From Paucidesulfovibrio sp036541255 (GTDB lineage: Bacteria; Desulfobacterota; Desulfovibrionia; Desulfovibrionales; Desulfovibrionaceae), in contig JAZHDD010000035.1 in NCBI GenBank assembly GCA_036541255.1, positions 1 to 64,000 on the forward strand: a stretch of 64,000 nucleotides of DNA. Direction: 5' to 3'. Positions 1 to 7,753 of this stretch are shown in pieces. Positions within the stretch are counted from its first letter, which is position 1; every line of letters starts with the position of its first letter. The position numbers and the translations under genes were made by a program. The notes beneath the pieces were generated by a model, which made no database searches, was not told the origin of the DNA, and saw nothing but the letters and a program-made list of their open reading frames with translations.

Positions 1-321
1 TACATTCCCGAGCGGCTCGCTGATTCCGTCCTGGCGCCAAGCCTCCTGGTGCTCGTCTATCTGGTCTCGTTTCTGATGGTTAGCACGGTGCGTTTTGCTT
101 CCTTCAAGGAACTGGGGTTTTTGCGTGCGCACTCTTTCAGCACTATGGTTGTGGCCATTCTGCTTTTTGTGCTGGTGGCCACCAAGCCACGCGTATTGGG
201 ATTTCTCAGCTTTCTTTCTTATATTGCCTCCGGGCTCATCTATACGCTTTTTGTGCTGTCGCGGCGCGGTGCCAAACTCAAGCCGGAGAGTCGCGAGGAA
301 GAACAGAATTCCCTTCATTGA
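1..321 (+). CDS. pssA: CDP-diacylglycerol--serine O-phosphatidyltransferase, C-terminal part
   Basis: The frame is open from the left edge to a TGA, so only the last 106 residues are present. They hold three hydrophobic helices and a charged tail (KLKPESREEEQ), which fits the membrane end of PssA, the enzyme that makes phosphatidylserine from CDP-diacylglycerol and serine. The phrase YLVSFLMVST followed by a short polar loop is familiar from bacterial PssA. The catalytic CDP-alcohol phosphotransferase motif (DGxxAR...GxxxD) would lie off the left edge, so the call rests on the C-terminus and on position: pssA just upstream of leuA is an arrangement I recall from Desulfovibrio. Another CDP-alcohol phosphotransferase is the alternative. 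Confidence 0.65.
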   Translation, partial: YIPERLADSVLAPSLLVLVYLVSFLMVSTVRFASFKELGFLRAHSFSTMVVAILLFVLVATKPRVLGFLSFLSYIASGLIYTLFVLSRRGAKLKPESREEEQNSLH

Positions 322-341
322 TTTTTTTATGGGAAGAGATC

Positions 342-368
342 GGGCCGTTCTTCAGGGGGCGGCCTTTC
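342..368 (+). terminator. Hairpin after pssA, likely intrinsic terminator
   Basis: GGGCCG (342-347) pairs with CGGCCT (360-365), including one G-U pair, and is followed by a short TTT. It lies 20 bases after the pssA stop. The U-tract is weak, so termination may be partial. Confidence 0.4.
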
Positions 369-389
369 CTATACATACCATCTTTCCTG

Positions 390-419
390 TTGACAGCCAG
401 GCTTCGACTTGGCTAGGTT
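390..419 (+). promoter_or_regulatory. Possible sigma70-type promoter for the leu operon
   Basis: A perfect TTGACA lies at 390-395. About 18 bases downstream is TAGGTT (414-419), a poor -10 box. It is the best promoter-like pair in the 326-base gap between pssA and leuA. If used, transcription would start near 425, leaving almost no untranslated sequence before the putative leader peptide at 428; this weakens one of the two calls. Confidence 0.3.
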
Positions 420-427
420 TCCACATC

Positions 428-496
428 ATGCACAAAATGCATTCTGCCCTTGCGGCATTCCTCTCCGCTTTTTCCCTACGCGCCCTATCCCTATAG
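428..496 (+). CDS. Putative leu leader peptide (attenuation candidate)
   Basis: A 22-codon frame runs from ATG 428 to TAG 494-496. It encodes five leucines, and three of its last six sense codons are CTA (476, 485, 491), a codon that is rare in the neighbouring genes. Rare CTA leucine codons are also a feature of the enterobacterial leu leader. The stop lies in the palindrome CCCTATAGGG (489-498). A hairpin follows at 509-527, but it lacks a long U-tract. AGG at 415-417 could be a weak ribosome site. The rest of the gap (528-647) shows no other gene. Translation is unproven. Confidence 0.35.
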   Translation: MHKMHSALAAFLSAFSLRALSL

Positions 497-508
497 GGGG
501 CGATCTCC

Positions 509-527
509 TGACGTTCAATGAACGTCA
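509..527. repeat. Perfect inverted repeat upstream of leuA
   Basis: TGACGTTC (509-516) and GAACGTCA (520-527) are exact reverse complements around a 3-base centre AAT, followed by TTT. It may be an operator for a dimeric regulator or the 3' hairpin of an attenuator. The short T run argues against a strong terminator. Confidence 0.5.
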
Positions 528-647
528 TTTCAAACCATACTTTCCCTCTTCTCGCTCCCGGAGGGCCGGCCTTGTCCCAGGTGTCGGTGTATCCAGTTGC
601 GAGCATCGCGCCGAACGTATACCTTTCCCAAACTGATGGAGGCTATC

Positions 648-2189
648 ATGGCTGAACGTGTGTATGTATTCGACACCACTTTACGTGATGGGGAGCAATC
701 TCCCGGCGCGACCATGAGTCTGCAGGAAAAGATCAGCATGGCCCGACAGCTGGAAGTGTTGGGCGTGGATATTATTGAAGCCGGTTTTCCGGTTGCCAGT
801 CAGGGCGATTTCGAGGCTGTTCGCTCCATTGCCCGATCCGTGAGCAGCCGTGTTCAGGTGGCCGGGCTTTGCCGATCCATGGCAAAGGACATCGACCGCG
901 CCTGGGAGGCGGTTAAAGAGGCAAAGAATCCCAGGATTCATACCTTCATCGCCACCAGCGACATTCACATGCGCTACAAGCTCCAGAAAAGCCCGGCGCA
1001 GGTTTTGGAAATGGCGGAAGCCGCCGTTCGCCATGCCGCGTCCTATACATCCAACGTTGAGTTTTCTGCGGAAGATGCGTCTCGTTCCGACTGGGATTTC
1101 TTGGCTCAAGTGTGCGAACGCGTCATTGCCTGCGGTGCAACCACCGTGAACATCCCGGATACGGTGGGCTATGCCCAGCCATTTGAATACCATGATCTCA
1201 TAGCCTATCTGATCAAGGTCGTGCCCAACAGCGACAAGGCCATATTTTCTGTCCATTGCCATAACGACCTGGGATTGGCCGTGGCCAATACTCTTTCTGC
1301 TGTGCGCGCCGGGGCCAGGCAGGTGGAATGCACGGTCTCCGGCATTGGCGAACGCGCGGGGAACGCGGCCCTGGAAGAAGTGGTCATGGCCCTGAATACC
1401 CGCAAGGAAGCGTATAACGTGGAAACCGGGGTGGACACCACGCAGCTGTTTCCCTCATGCAGCCGCCTGGCCCAGATTATTGGCCAACCTATCCCGCCAT
1501 ACAAGGCCATTGTAGGCCCCAACGCTTTTGCCCATGAATCCGGCGTGCATCAGGACGGCATGCTCAAGAACCGCATGACTTACGAGATCATGACGCCCGA
1601 GGCTGTGGGCCGCACAGGCACGGAGATGGTTATCGGCAAGCATTCCGGTTCCCACGCCATCAAGGCCAAAGTCAAGGAACTGGGCTACGATCTTGATGAG
1701 TCGCAGTTGGCCGTGGTCTTCCAGGCGGTCAAGGACTTGGCCGACAAGAAGGAAAAGATTTACGACGAGGATGTCCAGGCCATGATCATGGAAAAGGTTT
1801 TCCGCAAGCGGGATTTGTTCCGAATCAAGGATATGAGCGTCTCGTCCAGCTCGGGCAGCGTTCCTCCCCAGGCCGCAGTGGTCATGGAGTTCCTCAAGGA
1901 CGGCGAGTCAGTGGAAGAGCGCACCAATATTGTTTTTGGCCATGGCTGCGTGGATGCTGTATTTCAGTGCATCTGCGGGCTTGTGGGCGTGAAACCCAAG
2001 CTGGAGCGATATCAGGTCAATGCGGTCACTGCCGGGACCGATGCCCTGGGCCAGGTCAGTATTCGTATTGAGGACAACGGGATTCGTGCCGTGGGCCGAG
2101 CGGCCGATTCCGACGTTATCCGCGCTTCGGCGATGGCCCTTGTCAATGCCTTGAATCGTATGGAAAAGATCAAAGAGGAGAAATGCTGA
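648..2189 (+). CDS. leuA: 2-isopropylmalate synthase
   Basis: LeuA condenses acetyl-CoA with 2-oxoisovalerate, the first committed step of leucine synthesis. The protein has 513 residues, normal for the long bacterial form. The N-terminal barrel opens with FDTTLRDGEQSPG (from residue 8), and the HCHNDLG motif supplies metal-binding histidines. GIGERAGNAALEE and the HESGVHQDG segment are also typical. The last 120 or so residues (from about SSSSGSVPPQAAV) form the LeuA dimer domain that normally binds leucine for feedback inhibition. ATG 648 is chosen because GGAGG lies at 638-642; an earlier in-frame start at 597 has no ribosome site. The stop overlaps the leuC start as TGATG, indicating translational coupling. 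Confidence 0.95.
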   Translation: MAERVYVFDTTLRDGEQSPGATMSLQEKISMARQLEVLGVDIIEAGFPVASQGDFEAVRSIARSVSSRVQVAGLCRSMAKDIDRAWEAVKEAKNPRIHTFIATSDIHMRYKLQKSPAQVLEMAEAAVRHAASYTSNVEFSAEDASRSDWDFLAQVCERVIACGATTVNIPDTVGYAQPFEYHDLIAYLIKVVPNSDKAIFSVHCHNDLGLAVANTLSAVRAGARQVECTVSGIGERAGNAALEEVVMALNTRKEAYNVETGVDTTQLFPSCSRLAQIIGQPIPPYKAIVGPNAFAHESGVHQDGMLKNRMTYEIMTPEAVGRTGTEMVIGKHSGSHAIKAKVKELGYDLDESQLAVVFQAVKDLADKKEKIYDEDVQAMIMEKVFRKRDLFRIKDMSVSSSSGSVPPQAAVVMEFLKDGESVEERTNIVFGHGCVDAVFQCICGLVGVKPKLERYQVNAVTAGTDALGQVSIRIEDNGIRAVGRAADSDVIRASAMALVNALNRMEKIKEEKC

Positions 2190-3445
2190 TGCCCCAGACC
2201 CTGGCCGAGAAAATTCTGCAACAACACACCTCCGAAAAGGCCGAGGCCGGGCGTATTGTGCGTTGTCGCGTGGATATGGTGCTGGCCAACGACATTACTG
2301 CTCCTCTGGCCATCAAGTCATTTCGTGCCATGGGCGCACGGAAGGTCTTTGACAAGGAGCGCGTGGCCCTGGTTTGCGATCACTTCACCCCGAACAAGGA
2401 CATTGATTCCGCCGAACAGGTCAAGGTGGTTCGCGAGTTTGCTTCGGAAATGGGGATCACCCATTATTATGAAGGCGGAAACGTGGGCGTCGAGCACGCC
2501 TTGCTGCCGGAGTTGGGGTTGGTAGGCCCTGGAGACGTGGTTATCGGCGCGGATAGCCACACCTGTACGTACGGCGGCCTGGGCGCATTTGCCACGGGCA
2601 TGGGGTCCACGGATATCGCCGGTGCCATGACTTTGGGAGAGACGTGGTTCAAGGTTCCGCCGAGTATCAAGGTCGAGATAAGCGGGCACGCCGAACCGTT
2701 CGTTGGAGCCAAGGATTACATGCTGCGGCTTATCGGCGAGATCGGCGTAGCCGGAGCTCTTTATAAAGCCTTGGAATTTTGCGGCCCCGCCGTGGAAGGT
2801 TTGACTGTGGAAGGGCGCATGACCATGGCCAATATGGCCATTGAAGCAGGCGGCAAGGTTGGGTTGTTCGCTGCTGATGGCAAGACTTTGGAATATGCTG
2901 GTCAGGCTGGACGAAAGGGTGATGTTGTTTTGTTTCCGGACAAGGGAGCGACCTACGAGCGGGTTGTTGAGATCGACCTGACCCACATGCCCCCGCAGGT
3001 TGCCTGTCCGCATTTGCCCGATAATGTGCGTTCCGTTGATGAAATTGCCGGTCTGCGGGTGGATCAGGCCGTGATCGGCTCCTGTACCAATGGGCGTATT
3101 GAAGATTTGCGCGTAGCCGCGGCCGTGCTTAAGGGCCGGAAAGTGGCCCGTCATGTGCGTTGCATCGTGCTTCCCGCCACTCCGAACATTTGGAAGCAGG
3201 CGTTGCGTGAAGGCTTGCTGGAAGTTTTCATGGAGGCGGGGTGCGTGGTCGGACCGGCCACTTGCGGCCCTTGCCTGGGCGGCCACATGGGCATTCTGGC
3301 AGGCGGGGAGCGAGCCATCGCCACCACCAACCGTAACTTCAAAGGACGTATGGGCAGCCTGGAGAGCGAGGTCTATCTTTCCAACCCGGCAGTGGCTGCT
3401 GCTTCGGCAGTGGCCGGGGAAATCGTCCACCCGGCGCACCTGTAG
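2189..3445 (+). CDS. leuC: 3-isopropylmalate dehydratase, large subunit
   Basis: LeuC with LeuD isomerises 2-isopropylmalate to 3-isopropylmalate through a [4Fe-4S] cluster. The 418-residue length fits the short, HacA-type LeuC of archaea and many anaerobes. Signature pieces are GADSHTCTYGGLGAFATGMG (substrate and first cluster-cysteine region), GSCTNGR (second cysteine) and GPCLGGHMG (last cysteine). AGAGGAG at 2174-2180 is 8 bases from ATG 2189 but only 2 from ATG 2183, so 2189 is preferred. The start overlaps the leuA stop by one base. The 140 bases after the stop hold no convincing gene before leuD. Confidence 0.95.
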   Translation: MPQTLAEKILQQHTSEKAEAGRIVRCRVDMVLANDITAPLAIKSFRAMGARKVFDKERVALVCDHFTPNKDIDSAEQVKVVREFASEMGITHYYEGGNVGVEHALLPELGLVGPGDVVIGADSHTCTYGGLGAFATGMGSTDIAGAMTLGETWFKVPPSIKVEISGHAEPFVGAKDYMLRLIGEIGVAGALYKALEFCGPAVEGLTVEGRMTMANMAIEAGGKVGLFAADGKTLEYAGQAGRKGDVVLFPDKGATYERVVEIDLTHMPPQVACPHLPDNVRSVDEIAGLRVDQAVIGSCTNGRIEDLRVAAAVLKGRKVARHVRCIVLPATPNIWKQALREGLLEVFMEAGCVVGPATCGPCLGGHMGILAGGERAIATTNRNFKGRMGSLESEVYLSNPAVAAASAVAGEIVHPAHL

Positions 3446-3585
3446 CCGGAATTGGAGAACGGGAAGAGCGACACGGATTCCGAACGGCAGGCATGAGCCG
3501 TGTGAAGATAACAGATATTGAGAGAGCAGCAGAGAAGCCGATCTCATAGGTGGTCTGCTCAGCGTTTTCTCAAAGGAGACTGTTC

Positions 3586-4080
3586 ATGAAAGTACAGGGC
3601 AACGCTCATCAGGTGGGCGACCATATCGATACGGACGCCATCATCCCGGCGCGTTTTCTGGTGACCACGGACCCGGCCGCTCTGGGAGCCAATTGCATGG
3701 AAGGCCTGGAGGCTGGCTGGATAAAACGTGTGAAGCAGAATGATATCATGGTTGCCGGAGAGAATTTTGGTTGCGGTTCTTCGCGGGAGCATGCGCCCAT
3801 AGCCATTCTCGGCGCCGGTATTCCCATAGTGGTGGCCAAGAGTTTTGCGCGTATTTTTTACCGCAACGGCTTCAATATGGGATTGGTGCTGCTTGAGGTG
3901 GGCGATGAGATCGCCAAGCTGCGCGACGGGGACGAACTGGAGGTGGACACTGCTTCGGGCGTGATCCGCAACCTGACCACGGGCGATGCTGTACAATGCG
4001 CCCCGGTTCCGCCGTTCATGCAGGAGATTCTTGATGCAGGCGGTCTGGTCCCCTATGTGGGGAAGCGCTTGAGTGTTTGA
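3586..4080 (+). CDS. leuD: 3-isopropylmalate dehydratase, small subunit
   Basis: LeuD is the swivelling small subunit of isopropylmalate isomerase. The 164-residue length matches the partner of HacA-type LeuC. Visible family pieces are GDHIDTDAIIPARF near the N-terminus, GENFGCGSSREHAP (active-site loop) and the FARIFYRNGFNMGL stretch. AAGGAG at 3572-3577 sets the start at ATG 3586; a longer frame beginning at 3550 has no ribosome site. It sits between leuC and leuB on the same strand, so it is part of the leu operon. Confidence 0.95.
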   Translation: MKVQGNAHQVGDHIDTDAIIPARFLVTTDPAALGANCMEGLEAGWIKRVKQNDIMVAGENFGCGSSREHAPIAILGAGIPIVVAKSFARIFYRNGFNMGLVLLEVGDEIAKLRDGDELEVDTASGVIRNLTTGDAVQCAPVPPFMQEILDAGGLVPYVGKRLSV

Positions 4081-4125
4081 TTGTACGAATCTGCAATGGA
4101 TTGAAATAGTAGAGGATTGATTGCG

Positions 4126-5196
4126 ATGACCAAGATTTGCGTATTGGCTGGAGATGGTATCGGGGCGGAAATCGTGGCTCAGGCCCTGCGGGTCCTGGAC
4201 AAGGTCGGGGAGCGGTTCAGCCGTGATTTCCAATACGACCATGCGCTGATCGGCGGTTGCGCCATTGATGCTACGGGCGGCCCTTTGCCCCAGGAGACCG
4301 TGGATAAATGTCGTGCCTCGGATGCGGTCCTGCTGGGTGCCGTGGGCGGTCCCAAATGGGACAATCTGGATCCGGCCATCCGTCCGGAACGCGGCCTGCT
4401 CGGTATCCGCAAAGAATTGGGACTGTTCGCCAACCTGCGCCCGGCCCTGCTCTTCGACGAGTTGCGCCATGCCTGCTACCTGCGGGCCGACATTGCCGAA
4501 AAAGGCTTGGACGTGATGGTGGTGCGCGAATTGACCGGCGGGATCTATTTCGGCGAGCCACGGGGCGAGGAAAAGCGCGACGGCAAGCGCGTGGGCTTCA
4601 ACACCATGGTCTATGACGAGGACGAGGTCCGGCGTATCGGCGTGGTGGCGTTCGAGGCGGCCCGCAAACGCGGCAGCAGGGTCTGCTCCGTGGACAAGGC
4701 CAATGTCCTGGATGTTTCTCGGGTCTGGCGCGCGGTTATACGCGAAGTCGCGGCCGAATATCCGGACGTGGAGCTCAGCGAGATGTACGTGGACAATGCG
4801 GCCATGCAACTTGTGCGTGACCCGTCCCAGTTCGACGTGATGGTTACAAGCAACCTTTTCGGCGATATCCTTTCGGATGAGGCCGCAGCCATTACCGGTT
4901 CCATCGGCATGCTTCCTTCCGCGTCTCTGGGGAAATCCGGGCCGGGACTGTATGAGCCGATTCATGGTTCGGCCCCGGACATTGCGGGGCAGGACAAAGC
5001 CAACCCGTTGGCGACGATCCTTTCGGTGTCCATGATGCTGCGTTATTCCCTGAGCATGGCCGATGCGGCCGATGCTGTCGAGGGTGCTGTGAAAAAGGCT
5101 CTGGCCCAAGGCTATCGCACCGGCGACATCATGCAGCCGGGCAAGACCCTGGTGGGCTGCGTGGGCATGGCCGAGGCTGTCCTCGCGAACATGTGA
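4126..5196 (+). CDS. leuB: 3-isopropylmalate dehydrogenase
   Basis: LeuB oxidises and decarboxylates 3-isopropylmalate to 2-oxoisocaproate with NAD+, using a divalent metal. The 356-residue protein shows GDGIGAEI at the N-terminus, GAVGGPKWDN (adenine-side loop), ELTGGIYFGEPR, YVDNAAMQLV (substrate lysine/tyrosine region), NLFGDILSDEAAAITGSIG (metal aspartates) and EPIHGSAPDIAG (NAD-binding loop). Together these separate it from isocitrate dehydrogenase. AGAGGA at 4111-4116 supports ATG 4126. It closes the leuACDB set, followed 34 bases later by an AraC-type gene on the same strand. Confidence 0.95.
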   Translation: MTKICVLAGDGIGAEIVAQALRVLDKVGERFSRDFQYDHALIGGCAIDATGGPLPQETVDKCRASDAVLLGAVGGPKWDNLDPAIRPERGLLGIRKELGLFANLRPALLFDELRHACYLRADIAEKGLDVMVVRELTGGIYFGEPRGEEKRDGKRVGFNTMVYDEDEVRRIGVVAFEAARKRGSRVCSVDKANVLDVSRVWRAVIREVAAEYPDVELSEMYVDNAAMQLVRDPSQFDVMVTSNLFGDILSDEAAAITGSIGMLPSASLGKSGPGLYEPIHGSAPDIAGQDKANPLATILSVSMMLRYSLSMADAADAVEGAVKKALAQGYRTGDIMQPGKTLVGCVGMAEAVLANM

Positions 5197-5229
5197 CGCG
5201 TTGGCCCAAAGTCCAGTCGGGAGTCCAGC

Positions 5230-6057
5230 ATGCCGCAAGCTGAACATGTGCGCTTTTGGCGCGACCCGGATTTACGGGAGATAGAGTTTCGCGTTTCGAG
5301 ATATGATCGTTTCGCTTTTTCTCCCCATACGCATGACACCTATTCCATAGGACTTGTGCATGCCGGAGGTAGTCTTGTCCTGGAACATGGGCCTGGGGAA
5401 TCGCGTGTGCTTGCAGGCGAGATCGCGGTGATTGCTCCGGGACAGGTGCATTCCGGTATTCCACTGGACGAGTCGGGCGTTGCCTACAGGATGCTTTACG
5501 TGGACGCCGGATGGCTGCATGGCTTGTGTCGCGAGTTGGGCAAGAGCCCGGACAGTTTGCCCCGTTTTCGATCCAGCGTGTTGCGTGATCCTGCCTTGCG
5601 CCGAGTCCTGCGTTTGCTGGTGGATATGTCGGCCCGCAACGCGGAGGGACTGGCCAAGCAATCCGTATCCGTTGTCGCGTTCTCATGGTTGTTGGCCCGT
5701 CATTCCGAATTGGCGGGGCGCGGGCGGGATTGTCTGGACGAGCCGCACGCCGTGCGGCTGGCGCGGGAATATCTGGCCGATAATTATGCAGAGAAGGTCA
5801 GTTTGGAACGCCTTGCCGAAGTAGCTGGCCTGAGTCGGTATCATCTTTTGCGCAGATTCAAGCAAGCGTTGGGGCTGCCCCCTCATGCCTGGCAAATTCA
5901 GCAACGCGTGCACCGGGCGCAACGGTTGCTGGCATCGGGTGTTCCCATTGTGGATGCGGCGTTGGCGACCGGATTTACGGATCAAAGTCATTTCAGCAAT
6001 GTTTTCAAGCAGATTGTGGGAGCAACGCCTCGTCAATACAGGGACGCCTTGATCTGA
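5230..6057 (+). CDS. AraC family transcriptional regulator with cupin sensor domain
   Basis: The 275-residue protein has an N-terminal AraC-type cupin (about 20-110; SPHTHDTYSIG and GEIAVIAPGQVHSG) and a C-terminal double helix-turn-helix (about 175-275; LAEVAGLSRYHLLRRFKQALG and DAALATGFTDQSHFSNVFKQ). It is a cytoplasmic DNA-binding regulator whose ligand binds the cupin. GGGAG at 5219-5223 supports ATG 5230. A DMT-family exporter follows 89 bases later on the same strand. AraC proteins of this shape are often next to the exporter they control, so an amino acid or amphipathic metabolite is a likely inducer, but this is inference. Confidence 0.9.
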   Translation: MPQAEHVRFWRDPDLREIEFRVSRYDRFAFSPHTHDTYSIGLVHAGGSLVLEHGPGESRVLAGEIAVIAPGQVHSGIPLDESGVAYRMLYVDAGWLHGLCRELGKSPDSLPRFRSSVLRDPALRRVLRLLVDMSARNAEGLAKQSVSVVAFSWLLARHSELAGRGRDCLDEPHAVRLAREYLADNYAEKVSLERLAEVAGLSRYHLLRRFKQALGLPPHAWQIQQRVHRAQRLLASGVPIVDAALATGFTDQSHFSNVFKQIVGATPRQYRDALI

Positions 6058-6146
6058 AGACGTTCTTCGGGTTTTATCAGCAATATTCTACAAGAAGAGC
6101 TGCGCCGGATGCGTTAATGAACCGCACATAGTTTGCGGAGGTACTG

Positions 6147-7082
6147 ATGCACGACGCGAAAAAACCGTTCTGGGCTTTGGCCGCCGTATTAGGTGCGGTG
6201 GTGCTTTGGGGAAGCGCATTTCCCATGATGAAGGTGGTTCTGGGCGTATTCGGTCCCTGGACGACCATGTGGCTACGTATGGCCGTGGGCACACTGGTGC
6301 TGTTGCCGTTTTGCCGGAGCATTTCTTTTTCCGGTTATCGCAAGGGGGACTGGCTGCCCTTGGCCGGCATGGCTTTGTGCATGCCCTGCATATATTTCTA
6401 TCTGGAGTCCAACGCCCTGGTCCTGACCACGTCGTCACAGGCCGGTGTTGTGGCGGCCATATTGCCGCTGGCCGTGGCAGTGGGCGGCTATGTTTTTCTG
6501 CGTGAGCCGCTGGAGCGTCGATCGTTCCTGGGGTTGAGCATCGCGTTGCTCGGAGTTGTTTGGCTTACTTTGAGCGGGAGCCCCGACGCTTCTGCACCGA
6601 ATCCCGTGCTTGGCAATCTGCTGGAATTGGGGGCCATGATTACGGCAGGTGTGTACATGCTTTTGACCCGGAAGCTTTCGAAGCGATATTCCGCGCTGAC
6701 GCTGACCGCATTGCAGACCGCTGCCGGGCTGGTGTTCTTTTTGCCGGGTGCCTTGGATATCACGCCTCAAATGTTGCAAGAGACAGACGCGCTTTTTGCC
6801 TCGGCATATCTAGGGGCATTCGTGAGCATCGGCGCATTTGGCCTGTATAATTTCGGTCTTTCGCGTCTGCCTGCGGGACGTGCCGCCGCATCTATCAACC
6901 TTGTGCCTGTTGTCGCAGTCTCTCTGGCCTGGGTCTGGCTCGGCGAGACGCTCAACGTCACGCAGTCCGTGGCCGCCTGCGCAACGCTGCTCGGTGTTTG
7001 GCTGGCCCAGCGGGGCAAGGCCGGAAGCGAGGAGACGGTTGATGTCGAGGATGCGGAGCCGCTGCCCGTGGATGTGCACTGA
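6147..7082 (+). CDS. DMT superfamily (EamA) transporter
   Basis: The 311-residue protein has about ten hydrophobic helices in two repeated halves, the layout of two EamA domains. Typical pieces are VVLWGSAFPMMKVVL in the first helix and AAASINLVPVVAVSLAWVWLGE near the end, where EamA proteins carry a conserved proline and glutamate. It probably exports small metabolites or amino acids from the cytoplasm; the substrate cannot be read from sequence. A GGAGGT ribosome site precedes ATG 6147. It is downstream of, and likely co-transcribed with or controlled by, the AraC regulator at 5230. Confidence 0.88.
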   Translation: MHDAKKPFWALAAVLGAVVLWGSAFPMMKVVLGVFGPWTTMWLRMAVGTLVLLPFCRSISFSGYRKGDWLPLAGMALCMPCIYFYLESNALVLTTSSQAGVVAAILPLAVAVGGYVFLREPLERRSFLGLSIALLGVVWLTLSGSPDASAPNPVLGNLLELGAMITAGVYMLLTRKLSKRYSALTLTALQTAAGLVFFLPGALDITPQMLQETDALFASAYLGAFVSIGAFGLYNFGLSRLPAGRAAASINLVPVVAVSLAWVWLGETLNVTQSVAACATLLGVWLAQRGKAGSEETVDVEDAEPLPVDVH

Positions 7083-7100
7083 TCAGCGGCGGCCCTGTTG

Positions 7101-7304
7101 CTAGCGGCCCTTGGCGCGGCGCAGGGTCACGCTTTTTCCGCCGATTCCCCAGTTGTCGGTATCCACCTCGTCGATGACCACCACTGTGGTGGCGGGATTT
7201 TTGCCGAGTACATCTGCCAGCAGCCCGGTCACGCCCTGTATGAGCCGGGCTTTTTGTTCTGCTGTGGCACCTTCTCGGGTGATCTTGATGTTTACGAATG
7301 GCAT
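7101..7304 (-). CDS. 4-oxalocrotonate tautomerase-like enzyme
   Basis: This 67-residue protein begins Met-Pro-Phe-Val-Asn-Ile. Removal of Met would expose Pro1, the catalytic base of the tautomerase superfamily. The length and the segment EQKARLIQGVTGLLADVLGKNP followed by VVVIDEVDTDNWGIGG match 4-oxalocrotonate tautomerase-type hexamers. These enzymes ketonise enol substrates; the true substrate here is unknown and there is no catabolic operon around it. It lies 4 bases downstream of the GIY-YIG gene on the same strand, so the two may share a transcript. Its 3' end is 18 bases from the end of the EamA gene, convergent. Confidence 0.85.
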   Translation of the reverse strand: MPFVNIKITREGATAEQKARLIQGVTGLLADVLGKNPATTVVVIDEVDTDNWGIGGKSVTLRRAKGR

Positions 7305-7308
7305 GCGG

Positions 7309-7572
7309 TCACTCCTTCTCTGCGTTGCGAAGCATGTGCAGCTTGCGACTTCGTGGCAGTTTCTTGATTTTTATTTCCAGTCGCAACGCGTCGCTTTTAT
7401 CTTGGCATTTTCGGCTGGCGGCCAGCCTAACGGGCAGGCGGGAACGGGTGTACTTTGCGCCCGTGCCTGCGTTATGTTCGGCTACACGGCGCGTCAAATC
7501 CGTGGTCACGCCGCAATAGAGCGTGTTGTCCGCGCATTCGAGCAGGTAGACGAACCAGGGTTGAGCGGTCAT
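7309..7572 (-). CDS. GIY-YIG domain protein (YhbQ/UPF0213 type)
   Basis: The 87-residue protein consists of one GIY-YIG fold: FVYLLECADNTLYCGVTTDL gives the two short strand motifs (here YLL and YCG), followed by RRVAEHN and a basic end KKLPRSRKLHML. Small stand-alone members such as YhbQ are common; a nuclease role is presumed, but the cellular function is not established. The frame continues upstream to 7755, but that stretch has no family similarity. ATG 7572 is chosen because the fold starts there and GGAG lies 10 bases upstream on this strand. It is divergent from the ABC-F gene. Confidence 0.85.
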   Translation of the reverse strand: MTAQPWFVYLLECADNTLYCGVTTDLTRRVAEHNAGTGAKYTRSRLPVRLAASRKCQDKSDALRLEIKIKKLPRSRKLHMLRNAEKE

Positions 7573-7753
7573 GTGGCGTCTTCTCCGTGAATACGTGTCT
7601 GCTGAAAGGGCTTGCAGAGCTTGCCAATCCGGGCCTGCCGGTATATTGCCTTGCACCGGCGGCGTTCGTCGCCGTCTATCGGTTTTAAGTTTCCACCAAC
7701 TCCAACCAAACCGCAAGGGCGTAGACGCCCTGAACAAGGAACGAGCAACCCTC

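Noticed and set aside
322..647. T-box riboswitch upstream of leuA
   Set aside because: The conserved T-box sequence (AGGGTGGNACCGCG) was not found and no specifier-loop layout is visible.
2318..5247. Long minus-strand open frames opposite the leu genes
   Set aside because: They are antisense to leuC, leuD and leuB, which have clear family motifs and ribosome sites; the minus frames show no domain or ribosome site.
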